This document shows positions 24,831-33,623 of a DNA stretch of 64,000 bases, piece by piece. Every line of letters starts with the position of its first letter. Within the stretch, counting starts at the first letter, position 1. Origin of the DNA: Streptomyces sp. DSM 15324 (lineage in GTDB: Bacteria > Actinomycetota > Actinomycetes > Streptomycetales > Streptomycetaceae); assembly GCF_001514285.1 (NCBI RefSeq), contig NZ_KQ949027.1:519981-583980 (forward strand), in the 5' to 3' direction. The translations under genes were made by a program, and so were the position numbers. Under the pieces are notes generated by a model, which ran no database searches, was not told the DNA's origin, and saw only the letters and a program-made list of their open reading frames with translations.

Positions 24831-25736
24831 ATGCATTCGGTACGAGAGCGGGACTCCGCACCGCCCACCGGTGGCCGCCACCGGCCCTCCCACCGCCGGG
24901 GAGGTCCGCGGCGCCGGGGCCGGACCCACCTGGCCGCCGCACTGGTGACGGTCGGTCTGCTGGGCTCCACGGCGTTCTTCCTGGTGGACGGTGGACGAGG
25001 GGGCACGACGGCCTCCGCGCCGCGCCCGCGCGGCACGGCGCCCACCACGAGCCCCACCACGAGCCCCACCCCGACCCGGACTCCACCCGCGACACCGACG
25101 CCTGCGCCGCCGTCGACACCGCCTTCGACACCGGCCTCGACCCCGGCCTCCTCCGGGATCGACGTGCCCGCCGCGGGGCCCGGCACCTTCGTCACCGCGC
25201 GGGCCCGTGGCGCCAAGGCCGGTCGGGGAGCGCGTCCGCTCCGCTATGTGGTGCAGGTCGAGACGGGGCTCGGCATCTCGCCGGACCGGGCGGCTAGCGA
25301 GATCGCCGACATCCTCGGCGCGCCCCGGGGCTGGACCCGGAACGGGACGACCTCGTTCCAGCTGGTGAGCGCGGGGCAGCCCTATGACCTCAAGGTGAAG
25401 ATCGCGACACCGGGGACCGCGGACGCCCTGTGCTGGGCGGGCATCCGCCAGGACACGCACGGCGAGTACAACTGCGAGGTTCCCGACGGCGTGGTGGTGA
25501 ACCTCAAGCGCTGGGTGCAGGGCTCGCCCACGTTCGACGGTCCGATCCACGAGTACCGGGCGCTGATCGTGAACCACGAGATGGGGCACTTCCTGGACTA
25601 CACGCACCAGGGCTGTGCGGGTCCCGGGCGGCTCGCCCCCGTGATGATGCAGCAGATCAAGGGCCTGCACGGCTGTGTCGCCAACGCCTGGCCCTACGAC
25701 GAGAACGGCGACCTCGTCTCCGGACCGCCCGCGTAG
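24831..25736 (+). CDS. DUF3152 membrane-anchored metalloprotease-like protein
   Basis: A 301-residue protein: Arg-rich cytoplasmic N-terminus, one membrane segment (AALVTVGLLGSTAFFLVDGG), a Thr/Pro repeat linker (about 60-110), then the DUF3152 domain. This contains an HEMGH zinc-protease-like motif (VNHEMGHFLDYTHQGC) and four Cys. HExxH and the exported layout suggest a zinc-dependent hydrolase, but no activity has been shown for the family that I know of. Confidence 0.88.
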   Translation: MHSVRERDSAPPTGGRHRPSHRRGGPRRRGRTHLAAALVTVGLLGSTAFFLVDGGRGGTTASAPRPRGTAPTTSPTTSPTPTRTPPATPTPAPPSTPPSTPASTPASSGIDVPAAGPGTFVTARARGAKAGRGARPLRYVVQVETGLGISPDRAASEIADILGAPRGWTRNGTTSFQLVSAGQPYDLKVKIATPGTADALCWAGIRQDTHGEYNCEVPDGVVVNLKRWVQGSPTFDGPIHEYRALIVNHEMGHFLDYTHQGCAGPGRLAPVMMQQIKGLHGCVANAWPYDENGDLVSGPPA

Positions 25737-25749
25737 CGGGCCCGCCGCG

Positions 25750-25932
25750 AGCGTCCAGGTACGGGCGAACGACGTGGTGGCCCCGGGGGACGTCAGCGGC
25801 CAGACCATGGCCGTGGACGGCCGGCTCGCCCTCGGCGCCCCGGTCGCCGGGGCGCTCGTCGGGCTCCTGGCGGGTCTCCACCCGTCACTCCGGGCCTCCC
25901 GCATGGAGCCCGTCGACGCGCTGCGCTCCTGA
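25750..25932 (+). pseudogene. FtsX/MacB-type ABC permease, 3' fragment
   Basis: The frame encodes ALGAPVAGALVGLLAGLHPS followed by LRASRMEPVDALRS and a stop, the last helix and conserved ending (GLxPAxRAaRxxPveALR) of MacB/FtsX-like permeases. The other 90 percent of the gene and its ATPase are absent. The fragment's end overlaps the convergent HAD gene by 48 bases. Confidence 0.7.
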
Positions 25933-26436
25933 GGCGCGCCCGCGCCACCCGCCCCGGTCCGCTTCCGCGGCCCACGCCCGCACAGCCGCGAAGTCCTCCT
26001 CCCCGACCCCGTACCGGTGGTCGATCCGGCGCAGCAGCGCCGGGCCCGGATGGTGCGCCCGCACCCAGGCGCGGTCGGCGTCACCGATCTCGTCGTCGAG
26101 CCAGACGAACGGCCGCCCCGCGGCCCGCTCGACCAGCACCCGCGTCTTCCAGTGGAGAGCGGCACCGCACCGCCCGGCCGGCACCTCTGCGTCCTCCGGC
26201 CAGTCGACCACGCCCAGCGGGGGCAACCCCAGCCAGGGAGAGAGCAGTTCGTTCGCCTCGTCCAGCCAGGTGGTCGCCCAGACCGGTGTACAGCCCAGCG
26301 CGAGCAGCCGGGGCCCCAGGGCCGGGTCCAGGCGGGGCAGCAGAGGGTGGGACGAGGTGCCGTACTCCCGGTAGGGACCCGGTCCACCGAACGGGATCAG
26401 CGTCCCGTCGACGTCGAGGAAGAGCAGTGGCGGCAT
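25885..26436 (-). CDS. HAD-like hydrolase
   Basis: A 183-residue protein with the HAD motif I DVDGTLIPF at residues 8-16 (nucleophile D8, general acid D10) and a late WLDDEIGDADRAWV segment fitting motif IV. Short HAD proteins of this kind are usually uncharacterised phosphatases. It starts 21 bases after the helR stop and is transcribed in the same direction, so it may share its transcript. The last residues (after about 165) may be affected by the overlap with the permease relic. Confidence 0.82.
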   Translation of the reverse strand: MPPLLFLDVDGTLIPFGGPGPYREYGTSSHPLLPRLDPALGPRLLALGCTPVWATTWLDEANELLSPWLGLPPLGVVDWPEDAEVPAGRCGAALHWKTRVLVERAAGRPFVWLDDEIGDADRAWVRAHHPGPALLRRIDHRYGVGEEDFAAVRAWAAEADRGGWRGRASGAQRVDGLHAGGPE

Positions 26437-26457
26437 CCTTCAAGGATGAGCCCGCGA

Positions 26458-28524
26458 TCAGCCCGCGGCGGTCTCTTCCGCGCCCCAGGGCAGCTCCGGA
26501 CGTTCGTGGACCACGTCCAGGCGGGACACGGCGCGGGTCAGGACGACGTACAGGCGGTTGAGGCCGCGCTGCTCGGACTCGGCGATCGTGGTCGGTTCCA
26601 CGGCGACGACGTGGTCGTATTCGAGGCCCTTGACGAGGGTGGCGCCGATGACCGTCACCCGGCCGTTCGGCGGGACGAGCCCGGCGGCGGTGAGGGCCTC
26701 GCGGATGCGGGGGGTCTCGGTGTCCGGCGTGATGACGCCGATCGAGCCGTCGTGGGTGAGGGCGTCGCGTACGGCGGCGAGGACCGTGGCGGTGAGGCCG
26801 CCGTCCGGGGCGCGGCGGATGCGGACGGTGCCGTCGTGGCGCAGGGAGCGGGCCGCGGGGACGTCCGTGTCGAGGCGGGCGAGGAGCCGGCCCGCGAGGG
26901 CGAGGACGGCGCCGGGGACCCGGAAGCCGGTGGTGAGCGGGACGACCGTCGCGTCGGGCTTGCCCAGGTGGGTCATCTGGACCCGCCAGGAGCGCGCCGC
27001 CCACGCCGTGGTGCCCTGGGCGAGGTCGCCGAGCACGGTGAGGGAGCCGAAGGGGACCCGGCGGGCGATGGCCCGGCACTCCATCGGCGAGAGGTCCTGG
27101 GCCTCGTCGACGACGACATGGCCGTAGCCCCGGGGGTGTTCGAGGAGCCCGGCGATCTCGTCGAGGAGGACGAGGTCGGCGGCCGACCAGCGTGCGGACT
27201 TCGGTGAGCGTGGCGGCCGGGCCCAGAGCAGGGCCTCCTGCTCGGCCGGCTCCAGCAGCCCGTCGGCCGCCCGGGCCAGCGCCTGCGCGTCGGCCAGCAG
27301 CCCGGCCAGCACCTCCTCCGGCCGCAGCCGGGGCCAGAGCTCCTCCACGCAGGCGCTCACCGCCCGCGCCCGTTCGATCCGCCGCAGCCAGGCGGCCGGG
27401 GGCGGTCCGCCGCGCCGCTCCGCCTGGGTGAGGAGCCGGCGCACGATCCGGCTGCGGACCCGTTCCCGTCCGACCTCGTACGGCGGCTCCTCGGCGAGCA
27501 CCGCGCCCACGATGTCGGTGAGCCGGTCCCCCGTGATCCGCCAGCGGTAGGTCCCGTCCGGTACGGCCAGGTCCTCGGCGCGGCCGGCCGTCACCCGGCC
27601 GTACACCGCCCGGCGCAGCACCTCGGCCATCCGGGGGTCGTGCTTGAGGGCGGCGGCTTGTTCGGTGTCGGTGCCGGTGACCGGGTGCCGGGCGATCTCG
27701 TCCACGAGGGTCGACTGCCGTACGCCGGTCTCGCCGAGGGAGGGCAGCACCTCGGCGATGTAGGAGAGGAAGGTGCGGTTGGGGCCGAGGATCAGCAGGC
27801 CGCCGCGCTTGACGCGCTGCGGGTGGGTGTAGAGGAGGTAGGCGGCCCGGTGCAGGCCGACGGCGGTCTTGCCGGTGCCGGGGGCGCCCTGCACACAGAC
27901 CGAGTCGGTGAGGCCGCCGCGCACGAGGTCGTCCTGCTCGGGCTGGATCGTGGCGGCGATGTCCCGCATGGGGCCGACTCGGGGCCTCTCGAGCTCCCGG
28001 AGGAGGAGGCCGCCGGGGCCCGCGGCCGGCCCGCCGCCCGTGAGGTGCTCGTCCTCCAGGCCGGTCAGGTCGGCGGAGTCGCCGCGGCTGCCGGGCGCCC
28101 ATCCGAACCGCCGCCGTACCGTCACGCCCTGCGGGGCGCGGGCGCTCGCCTGGTAGAAGGCGCGGGAGACGGGGGCGCGCCAGTCGACGACCAGGGGCGG
28201 GGCGGCGGGGTGTTCGCTGATCCGCAGCCGGCCGATGTGGTGCGCGCCGCCCTGTGCGAGGTCGATGCGGCCGAAGAAGAGCGGTCCTTCGGGGAGTTCG
28301 CGCAGGGCCTTGGCGCGGCTGCGCAGCCCGTGGCCGAGGACTTCGGCGTCGGCGCCGGACGCGGAGACGTCCTCGCCGATGACGACCTGGAGGTCGGCGC
28401 CGTCGACCATGGCGGCGAGGGCGGCGCGGCAGGTGTCGTGGTGGGCGCGCTCCCGGCGCAGGGCGGTGTCGAGGCCGTGATCGGGTTCCGTCACGGCAGG
28501 CGGGGCCGGCTCGGCAGACGTCAT
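26458..28524 (-). CDS. helR: HelD/HelR-type RNA polymerase recycling ATPase
   Basis: A 688-residue UvrD/Rep-like motor protein: Walker A GAPGTGKTAVGLH, Walker B VVVDEAQDLSP, and helicase motifs VVPLTTGFRVPG and LVKGLEYDHV near the C-terminus. The long N-terminal helical region fits the HelD secondary-channel arm. HelD-class proteins pull stalled RNA polymerase off DNA; the HelR subclass protects actinobacterial polymerase from rifamycins. I saw no rifamycin-associated inverted repeat upstream; a TetR gene lies 40 bases upstream on the same strand, with palindromes in the gap. Confidence 0.85.
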   Translation of the reverse strand: MTSAEPAPPAVTEPDHGLDTALRRERAHHDTCRAALAAMVDGADLQVVIGEDVSASGADAEVLGHGLRSRAKALRELPEGPLFFGRIDLAQGGAHHIGRLRISEHPAAPPLVVDWRAPVSRAFYQASARAPQGVTVRRRFGWAPGSRGDSADLTGLEDEHLTGGGPAAGPGGLLLRELERPRVGPMRDIAATIQPEQDDLVRGGLTDSVCVQGAPGTGKTAVGLHRAAYLLYTHPQRVKRGGLLILGPNRTFLSYIAEVLPSLGETGVRQSTLVDEIARHPVTGTDTEQAAALKHDPRMAEVLRRAVYGRVTAGRAEDLAVPDGTYRWRITGDRLTDIVGAVLAEEPPYEVGRERVRSRIVRRLLTQAERRGGPPPAAWLRRIERARAVSACVEELWPRLRPEEVLAGLLADAQALARAADGLLEPAEQEALLWARPPRSPKSARWSAADLVLLDEIAGLLEHPRGYGHVVVDEAQDLSPMECRAIARRVPFGSLTVLGDLAQGTTAWAARSWRVQMTHLGKPDATVVPLTTGFRVPGAVLALAGRLLARLDTDVPAARSLRHDGTVRIRRAPDGGLTATVLAAVRDALTHDGSIGVITPDTETPRIREALTAAGLVPPNGRVTVIGATLVKGLEYDHVVAVEPTTIAESEQRGLNRLYVVLTRAVSRLDVVHERPELPWGAEETAAG

Positions 28525-28553
28525 GCGACCGAGGATAGCGAAGTCCGTAACCG

Positions 28554-28575
28554 AGTTAAATACTTTACTGAGTAA
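28554..28575. promoter_or_regulatory. Candidate TetR operator between tetR and helR
   Basis: AGTTAAATACTTTACT (28554-28569) is an imperfect 16-bp palindrome and overlaps TTACTGAGTAA (28565-28575), a palindrome except for its central base. Both lie at the tetR stop / helR start junction and are strikingly AT-rich. Confidence 0.55.
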
Positions 28576-29197
28576 CACCAGAGGCGAGGTACGGCATCCC
28601 CGCCTCCAGCGTCGCGAACGCCCGCTCGGCCGCCCGGGCCGCCTCCTCGCGCACGTCCTCCACCGGCTCCCCGGCCGAGATCCGGCGCCAGTTCTCCTCG
28701 GCGAGGATGCGTCGTACGGCGATGATCTGCCCGGCGGCCAGCCGTGCCGCGAGGTCGCCGCCGAGCACCTCGGCGAGGGCGGCCTCGGAACGCTCCAGGT
28801 ACGCGTGGAGCCGGGCGACCAGGGACGGGGTGCCGTAGAGGAGGTCGTAGAAGGCGCGGACGGCCGGGTGGTCGTTGAGCCCGGTGATCGGGTCGTGGGC
28901 GGCGATCCCCGCCAGGAAGTGCCGGCGCAGGGCGACGAGCGGCGCGACCCCCTCGGCCCGTCCGTCCTCCACCACCCGGGCGGCCTCCCGCTCGTGGTCG
29001 GCGATCCGGTGCAGGACGAGGTCCTCCTTGGCCGGGAAGTACCGGAAGAGGGTCGGCTTGGAGATGTCGGCCGCGGCGGCCACCTCGGCGACGGACACGG
29101 CGTCGAAGCCCCGCTCCAGGAACATCCGCACGGCGGTGTCCGACACGGCCTGGTACATCCGCCGCTTCTTGCGCTCACGCAGCCCGGGGTCGCTCAT
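28565..29197 (-). CDS. TetR/AcrR-family regulator
   Basis: A 210-residue regulator with the TetR HTH at residues 28-55 (VAEVAAAADISKPTLFRYFP, the usual TxxxIAxxAGVsxxtlyryF pattern) and a helical ligand domain. It is 40 bases upstream of helR on the same strand; the gap carries AT-rich palindromes, suggesting that it controls helR as well as its own promoter. The ligand is unknown. Confidence 0.9.
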   Translation of the reverse strand: MSDPGLRERKKRRMYQAVSDTAVRMFLERGFDAVSVAEVAAAADISKPTLFRYFPAKEDLVLHRIADHEREAARVVEDGRAEGVAPLVALRRHFLAGIAAHDPITGLNDHPAVRAFYDLLYGTPSLVARLHAYLERSEAALAEVLGGDLAARLAAGQIIAVRRILAEENWRRISAGEPVEDVREEAARAAERAFATLEAGMPYLASGVTQ

Positions 29198-29263
29198 GGG
29201 GTGAGCGTACGGCGCCGTCGCCGTACGCTTCCCGCCGCCGCTTCCCGCCGCCGCCCGGCGCCA

Positions 29264-31450
29264 CTATCTCCTGCGTCGGGCCAGGGCCCTGGCCAGATAG
29301 GGGTTCGAGGTGTGCGGGACCGGCAGACCGAGCGCCGCCATGGCCGCCGACAGGGTGGCGTCGTAGGAGTCCACGGCACGGCGGACGTTGGGAGCGTCCA
29401 GGCTCGCCCGGGTGACCAGGCGGTCGAGGTCGACATAGGCCGAGCGGACGACCTCGAGGTGCCCGTAGACCCGCGCGTCCCGGCGGCAGTCGACCGTGTA
29501 CTCCTCCGGCAGCCGCGTCTTCCAGCGCCAGAACATGCGTTTCCTGATCTCGGGCCGGGTCGGCGTCAGATGCATGTGCCGGACCAGGTCGTAGAGGGGA
29601 TCCCCGACGAGGGCCATCTCCCAGTCGATGACGGTCAGGACCAGCTCGTCGTCTCGGCGCACCAGGTTCCACGGATTGAGGTCACCGTGCAGCAGTACGG
29701 ACGGCCGACGGGTCATCTGCCGCCCGGACAGGATCTCGCCGAGCCGGACGTGGTCGGGCAGTCCGAGCGCGCGGGCCAGTTGCAGCGTCTCCTTCGGCAG
29801 ATCGCGTACCAGGGCGACGAGCTGCCGCTTCAGCCACTCGTGGAAGTCGAGGCCACCGGCGTTCCAGCCCACCGTGCCGGTGTCGACCTTCGTCAGCTCG
29901 CACAGCTGATCCACCAGGGCGTCCGCCTCGTGCGGGAGCAGACCGTCCACCGGATGGCTGGGCCACGGGCGGTCCGCCGAGCCGACGTAGGTGTGCACGG
30001 CGAAGCGGTCGTCCTTGTAGCTGGTCCCCAGGGCGAGCACCCGAGGCGCGGCGACCTTCGCGTTCGACGCGTGAATCGCCCGCAGGACGACATGTTCCTT
30101 GAGGTAGACGGGCTCCCTGCGGCAGACGTCGGGCAGTATGCGCCGCACGACCACCGGCTCGCGGTTTCCCGGCATCCGGACGACGGTGTTGAGGTGCGCG
30201 GCCCCCTTGAACACCCGGGACGCCGGTGCGCCCCCCTCGGCCAGCAGGGCCTCGTGCACGTCGGACGCGGGGAAGTCGGACGGTTCAGGGAAGTCCGGGT
30301 CCGGGTCCCAGTGGTAGGCGGGCGCGATCCACTCGCCGGCCTTTATGCCGCCGCCGCGTGACATCAGCCAGCGGCACAGGGCCCGCTCGATCTCCTTCTT
30401 CTTCGGGACGTCGTCGAGGCCGAGCGGTTCCTTCGCGGCGCCCAGGGCCCGGCTCACCTCCGCCGTCGCCAGGTCCAGGCGCTTCTGGGTGAACGCGTCC
30501 TGGAGCGACCGCGCGGCCCGTATCACGTCCGGGTAGACCGACTGCGCCCGCTCGAAATCCAGGTAGTGGCGCAGGTCGTTCGCGATGCCCCGGACCGCGG
30601 TGGGGCGCATCACCCGCATGGCCTCCACCCACGCGTCGATCACTTCGGCCCACTGGTGGGGCGGGTACTGCATGCGCACCAGATGCGTCGCGAGATCGTG
30701 CAGGGGATCGCCGTAGGTCGCGAGTTCCCAGTCGACGCAGACCAGGGGCGGACTGCCGTCGTAGGGGATGATCAGGTTGTCCCGGTGCAGGTCCGCGTGG
30801 AGCAGGCTGTACGGCCGCCGGGTCATCGGGGGGATCCGGTCGGCCAGCGCGAGCAGGGCGTCCTCCCGGATGCCCAGAGCGATGAACAGGCCACCGTACT
30901 CGTCCCAGTTGGGCACCCGGATCTGCTCGTCGGCGAGCCTCACCAGCCACCGCAGGAAGGCCTGGCTGCCGTTGTGCTGGGCGGGCCATTCGGCAGGCAG
31001 CGCCGGAGGACGCACCCGGGACATCCGGGCCAGCAGCTCGGCCATCGCCTTCACCAGCAGGGTGTCGACCGGTTTACCGTTTCCGCAGACCGTGGAGAGC
31101 GGGACGCCCTCCACATGGCTGTGGATCGCGAAGTCCGGCCGGCGCGCCAGGCACAGGGGCGCGTCCTCGAACACGCTTCCCACGGCCTCCAGGATCGCGG
31201 GCTCGTCCTGCCAGGTCCTGATCACCACGCGCAGGGCGTCGGCACGCCGGATGCGCACGGTCACCCGGGTGCCGGCCTTGCGGCCCAGGAGGCCGGCCAC
31301 GTCGTCGGTCACCTCGACGACGTAATTCAGGTTGTGGTGTCCGCTGGACACCTTCTCCGACTCCGCCTTCTCGACGAAAGTCCGAAGGGCGGCGCTGGGG
31401 TCGGCCACTTGCAGCTCCGAGGAACTCGCACGGTTGAACGGGTACGGCAA
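29264..31450 (-). CDS. Two-domain APH-type phosphotransferase
   Basis: A 728-residue protein with two aminoglycoside phosphotransferase/choline-kinase-like domains. The first has the Brenner motif HADLHRDNLI and the metal-binding VDWE; the second has HGDLNPWNLV and IDWE, so both catalytic sites look intact. A linker at about 340-400 joins them. Tandem APH proteins are unusual. It may phosphorylate two substrates or act as a dimeric unit; the substrate, which could be a drug, sugar or cytosolic metabolite, cannot be told. Confidence 0.85.
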   Translation of the reverse strand: MPYPFNRASSSELQVADPSAALRTFVEKAESEKVSSGHHNLNYVVEVTDDVAGLLGRKAGTRVTVRIRRADALRVVIRTWQDEPAILEAVGSVFEDAPLCLARRPDFAIHSHVEGVPLSTVCGNGKPVDTLLVKAMAELLARMSRVRPPALPAEWPAQHNGSQAFLRWLVRLADEQIRVPNWDEYGGLFIALGIREDALLALADRIPPMTRRPYSLLHADLHRDNLIIPYDGSPPLVCVDWELATYGDPLHDLATHLVRMQYPPHQWAEVIDAWVEAMRVMRPTAVRGIANDLRHYLDFERAQSVYPDVIRAARSLQDAFTQKRLDLATAEVSRALGAAKEPLGLDDVPKKKEIERALCRWLMSRGGGIKAGEWIAPAYHWDPDPDFPEPSDFPASDVHEALLAEGGAPASRVFKGAAHLNTVVRMPGNREPVVVRRILPDVCRREPVYLKEHVVLRAIHASNAKVAAPRVLALGTSYKDDRFAVHTYVGSADRPWPSHPVDGLLPHEADALVDQLCELTKVDTGTVGWNAGGLDFHEWLKRQLVALVRDLPKETLQLARALGLPDHVRLGEILSGRQMTRRPSVLLHGDLNPWNLVRRDDELVLTVIDWEMALVGDPLYDLVRHMHLTPTRPEIRKRMFWRWKTRLPEEYTVDCRRDARVYGHLEVVRSAYVDLDRLVTRASLDAPNVRRAVDSYDATLSAAMAALGLPVPHTSNPYLARALARRRR

Positions 31451-31644
31451 CAGGGATGCCGGAAAATGCGAAAGGCGGCCCGAGTGACATGGGAGTGGCC
31501 GTCATGGGTGGCCTGCCACTCTTCAGTGAGGCCGTTCGATGGTGGCTTGTACGCCATCTCATACGTACGGACGGGAGCGGTTGCTCGCTTGATGTTGGCG
31601 CATGCTAGCGCACGCTCCCCCGCGGAAACCGGTGAAAGCCGTGG

Positions 31645-32514
31645 TCACTCGGCGAGCAGGTTCCAGACCGAGTCGAACCACGCCTGCCAGGTGTCGACGA
31701 AGACCGTGCCGACCGAGTTGGGGTCGTCGTCCTTGACGTGATGAGTGAGCGTGGCCCCGAGGCCCAGCACGTCGAGGGCGTTCACGATCTCCTCGGACGG
31801 CAGCTCGATCTGGCGCTCGACCACCTCGTAGGGGCCCAGCAGGGCCTCGGTGCCGTTGAGGAGGTAGAGCTTGAACGCCGGGACCAGGGGGGCGTATCGG
31901 ATCCTGAGGTCGATCGAGGGAACGAGTCCGTCGGTCCGCAGGTCGGTGAGCAGACCCCGCAACGAGGCCGTGTGCCGGTCGGTGATGTCGTGCAGCCGGT
32001 TCCCGAGCCGCCCGTCGCTGCTGTCGTCCTTCACCCGTGGATAGGGCAGGACCTGGTCGCGGCCGGGCAGCAGCAGGCGCAGGGTGATGCGCTGCGGTGC
32101 GATGGCCTGCAGGTGGATGCGCTCCGCCTGCAGGCGGATGTGCGCGTCGAGGGACTCGGACGTCAGGGTGTAGACGTCGAGGGTGACCTCGGGCTGCTCG
32201 AAGGCCTCGCCGATCAGAGGGCCCAGGGTCACCGTCCGGCGCTGCCGGCCGACCCTGTGCGTCGGGGTCGGTATCCGGGGCGTCCTGATCACGCGCGAGC
32301 CGCTGCCCTGCCGTGACTCGATCCAGCCCTCGTTGCCGAGGACGCGCAGGACGCGCTGCACGGTGTCCCGGGAGACGCCCAGTTCCTCGGCCAGCTCACG
32401 CTGGGACGGCAGGAACGAGCGCACCGGGTACAGCCCGTCGGCCATGCGGGCGCGCAACTCGTCGGCGACCCGGTGGAATTCCCTGCCGCCGCTGTCACTC
32501 TGACGATCTCCCAC
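31645..32514 (-). CDS. GntR regulator, DevA paralogue
   Basis: About 289 residues from the GTG at 32514 (a TTG at 32562 is possible). The GntR winged helix (LRARMADGLYPVRSFLPSQR then ELAEELGVSRDTVQRVLRVL) is followed by a C-terminal domain that ends in the same LYLLNGTEALL... WFDSVWNLL pattern as devA and devE in this window. The three regulators are thus paralogues. It lies divergent from a small membrane-protein gene at 32689, with several inverted repeats in between. Confidence 0.85.
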   Translation of the reverse strand: MGDRQSDSGGREFHRVADELRARMADGLYPVRSFLPSQRELAEELGVSRDTVQRVLRVLGNEGWIESRQGSGSRVIRTPRIPTPTHRVGRQRRTVTLGPLIGEAFEQPEVTLDVYTLTSESLDAHIRLQAERIHLQAIAPQRITLRLLLPGRDQVLPYPRVKDDSSDGRLGNRLHDITDRHTASLRGLLTDLRTDGLVPSIDLRIRYAPLVPAFKLYLLNGTEALLGPYEVVERQIELPSEEIVNALDVLGLGATLTHHVKDDDPNSVGTVFVDTWQAWFDSVWNLLAE

Positions 32515-32597
32515 ACCGCGACCGTACCGCCGCGCGGTTTCCGACAAACCACTTTCAGTCAACTAGCAGGTCGAATTGGCCTGCTGGTTAAGGGATC

Positions 32598-32643
32598 AAT
32601 CGGACAGGGCACATCCGATTCAAGGCAACCAGTCCAATTGGAC
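32598..32643. promoter_or_regulatory. Inverted repeats upstream of GntR/small membrane protein pair
   Basis: AATCGGA (32598-32604) pairs with TCCGATT (32614-32620), and GTCCAATTGGAC (32632-32643) is a perfect 12-bp palindrome. Both are in the divergent promoter spacer. The second carries TTGG/CCAA halves as in the devA and devE operators. Confidence 0.6.
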
Positions 32644-32688
32644 CGACATATGAAAGCTTCACTGACAGTTGTATGGAGGTGGAATGGC

Positions 32689-32871
32689 ATGCTCCTTTTA
32701 GCCGCGTCCCGGGAGTTGTTGAGCGTCGCCCTGGGGAGCCTGGCGCAGGCCAGACTCGGCCCGCTGGGACCGGCCCTCGTGCTCCTGCTCGCCGTGGGCA
32801 TCCGCGCACGTCACCACGGCCTCGCCGGCACGGCGGCCGTGCTGCTCGTGGTGCTCGCCAGTCAGGCCTGA
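32689..32871 (+). CDS. Small membrane protein paired with a GntR regulator
   Basis: A 60-residue protein from ATG 32689; GGAGGT at 32675-32680 fixes the start. Two hydrophobic helices (LLLAASRELLSVALGSLA, LGPALVLLLAVGIRA and a third LAGTAAVLLVVLASQA) make it a small polytopic protein. It resembles in size, pattern and position the 64-residue protein at 34650, each divergent from a GntR gene. Function unknown. Confidence 0.75.
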   Translation: MLLLAASRELLSVALGSLAQARLGPLGPALVLLLAVGIRARHHGLAGTAAVLLVVLASQA

Positions 32872-33623
32872 CCTCTGGCCACGCGCAGCACCGTCTCCAG
32901 CGAGTTCACCACCACCGTCGCCCCCGCGCCCCGCAACAGCTTCTCCTTGCGTTCGTTACGCGCGTAGCCCAGGAAGGGGACGCCGGCCTCGCGGGCGGCG
33001 AGGAAGTCGGAGGGGGTGTCGCCGATCATCAGGGCGGTGTCGGGGGCGGAGCCCGTGGCGCGCAGGGCGCGCTGGAGGCAGTGCGGGTGGGGCTTGAGCA
33101 GGTGGAGTTCCTGCGTACGGCCGTAGACGTGCGGGGTGAAGCAGGAGGTGAGGCCCCTGCCGGTGAGGTACTTCGCGACCACGCGGGGGGAGTTGTTGGT
33201 GGTGATGGCCAGGCGCAGGCCCAGGGCGGTCCAGGTGCGTATCAGGGGGTCCGCCCAGGCCGTGGGCATCGCCGAGGAGGCGGCCCGCAGCTCCTCCTGG
33301 GTGAGGCGCTCCTCCAGCTCCGCGACCAGGTCGCTGCCGGGCCGCAGGCGGTCCACCGCGCGCAGGACGACGTGCGGGTCCAGCGACTCCCGCTCCGACT
33401 CCGTCAGCAGATGGTGCAGGCCCCGCCCTTCGAGCCATTCCACCAGTCCGTCGGCCACGTCCTCCGCCGAGTGGCCGGCGAAGAGCCGGCAGATGGGGCC
33501 GTCGAAGTCCCACAGGACGACCCTCGTACGCGCGATCAGCTCCCGCAGATCTGCGGTTCCGTTTCCCTGGGTGTGGTCGGTGTCGGCTGCCGCCTGTTCA
33601 GTCCGCGTCGTATCAGAAGTCAC
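32862..33623 (-). CDS. devB: DevB, HAD-family hydrolase
   Basis: A 253-residue HAD protein: motif I WDFDGPICRLF at about 32-42 (nucleophile Asp, with the acid Asp two residues on), motif II region LAITTNNSPRV, and motif IV IGDTPSDFLAA. The GTG at 33623 shares one base with the devA TAG stop (TAGTG), giving tight translational coupling, as described for devA-devB in S. coelicolor. Its substrate is unknown. The reading frame is open further upstream inside devA but this is a shadow. Confidence 0.85.
   Translation of the reverse strand: MTSDTTRTEQAAADTDHTQGNGTADLRELIARTRVVLWDFDGPICRLFAGHSAEDVADGLVEWLEGRGLHHLLTESERESLDPHVVLRAVDRLRPGSDLVAELEERLTQEELRAASSAMPTAWADPLIRTWTALGLRLAITTNNSPRVVAKYLTGRGLTSCFTPHVYGRTQELHLLKPHPHCLQRALRATGSAPDTALMIGDTPSDFLAAREAGVPFLGYARNERKEKLLRGAGATVVVNSLETVLRVARGQA

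Noticed and set aside
24831..27207. Long open frames antisense to HAD, HelR and DUF3152 genes
   Set aside because: They are high-GC shadows with Arg/Pro-rich composition and no domain.
28525..28564. Rifamycin-associated element before helR
   Set aside because: The GGGGCTTGCGGCAAG-type inverted repeat is absent; only AT-rich palindromes are present.
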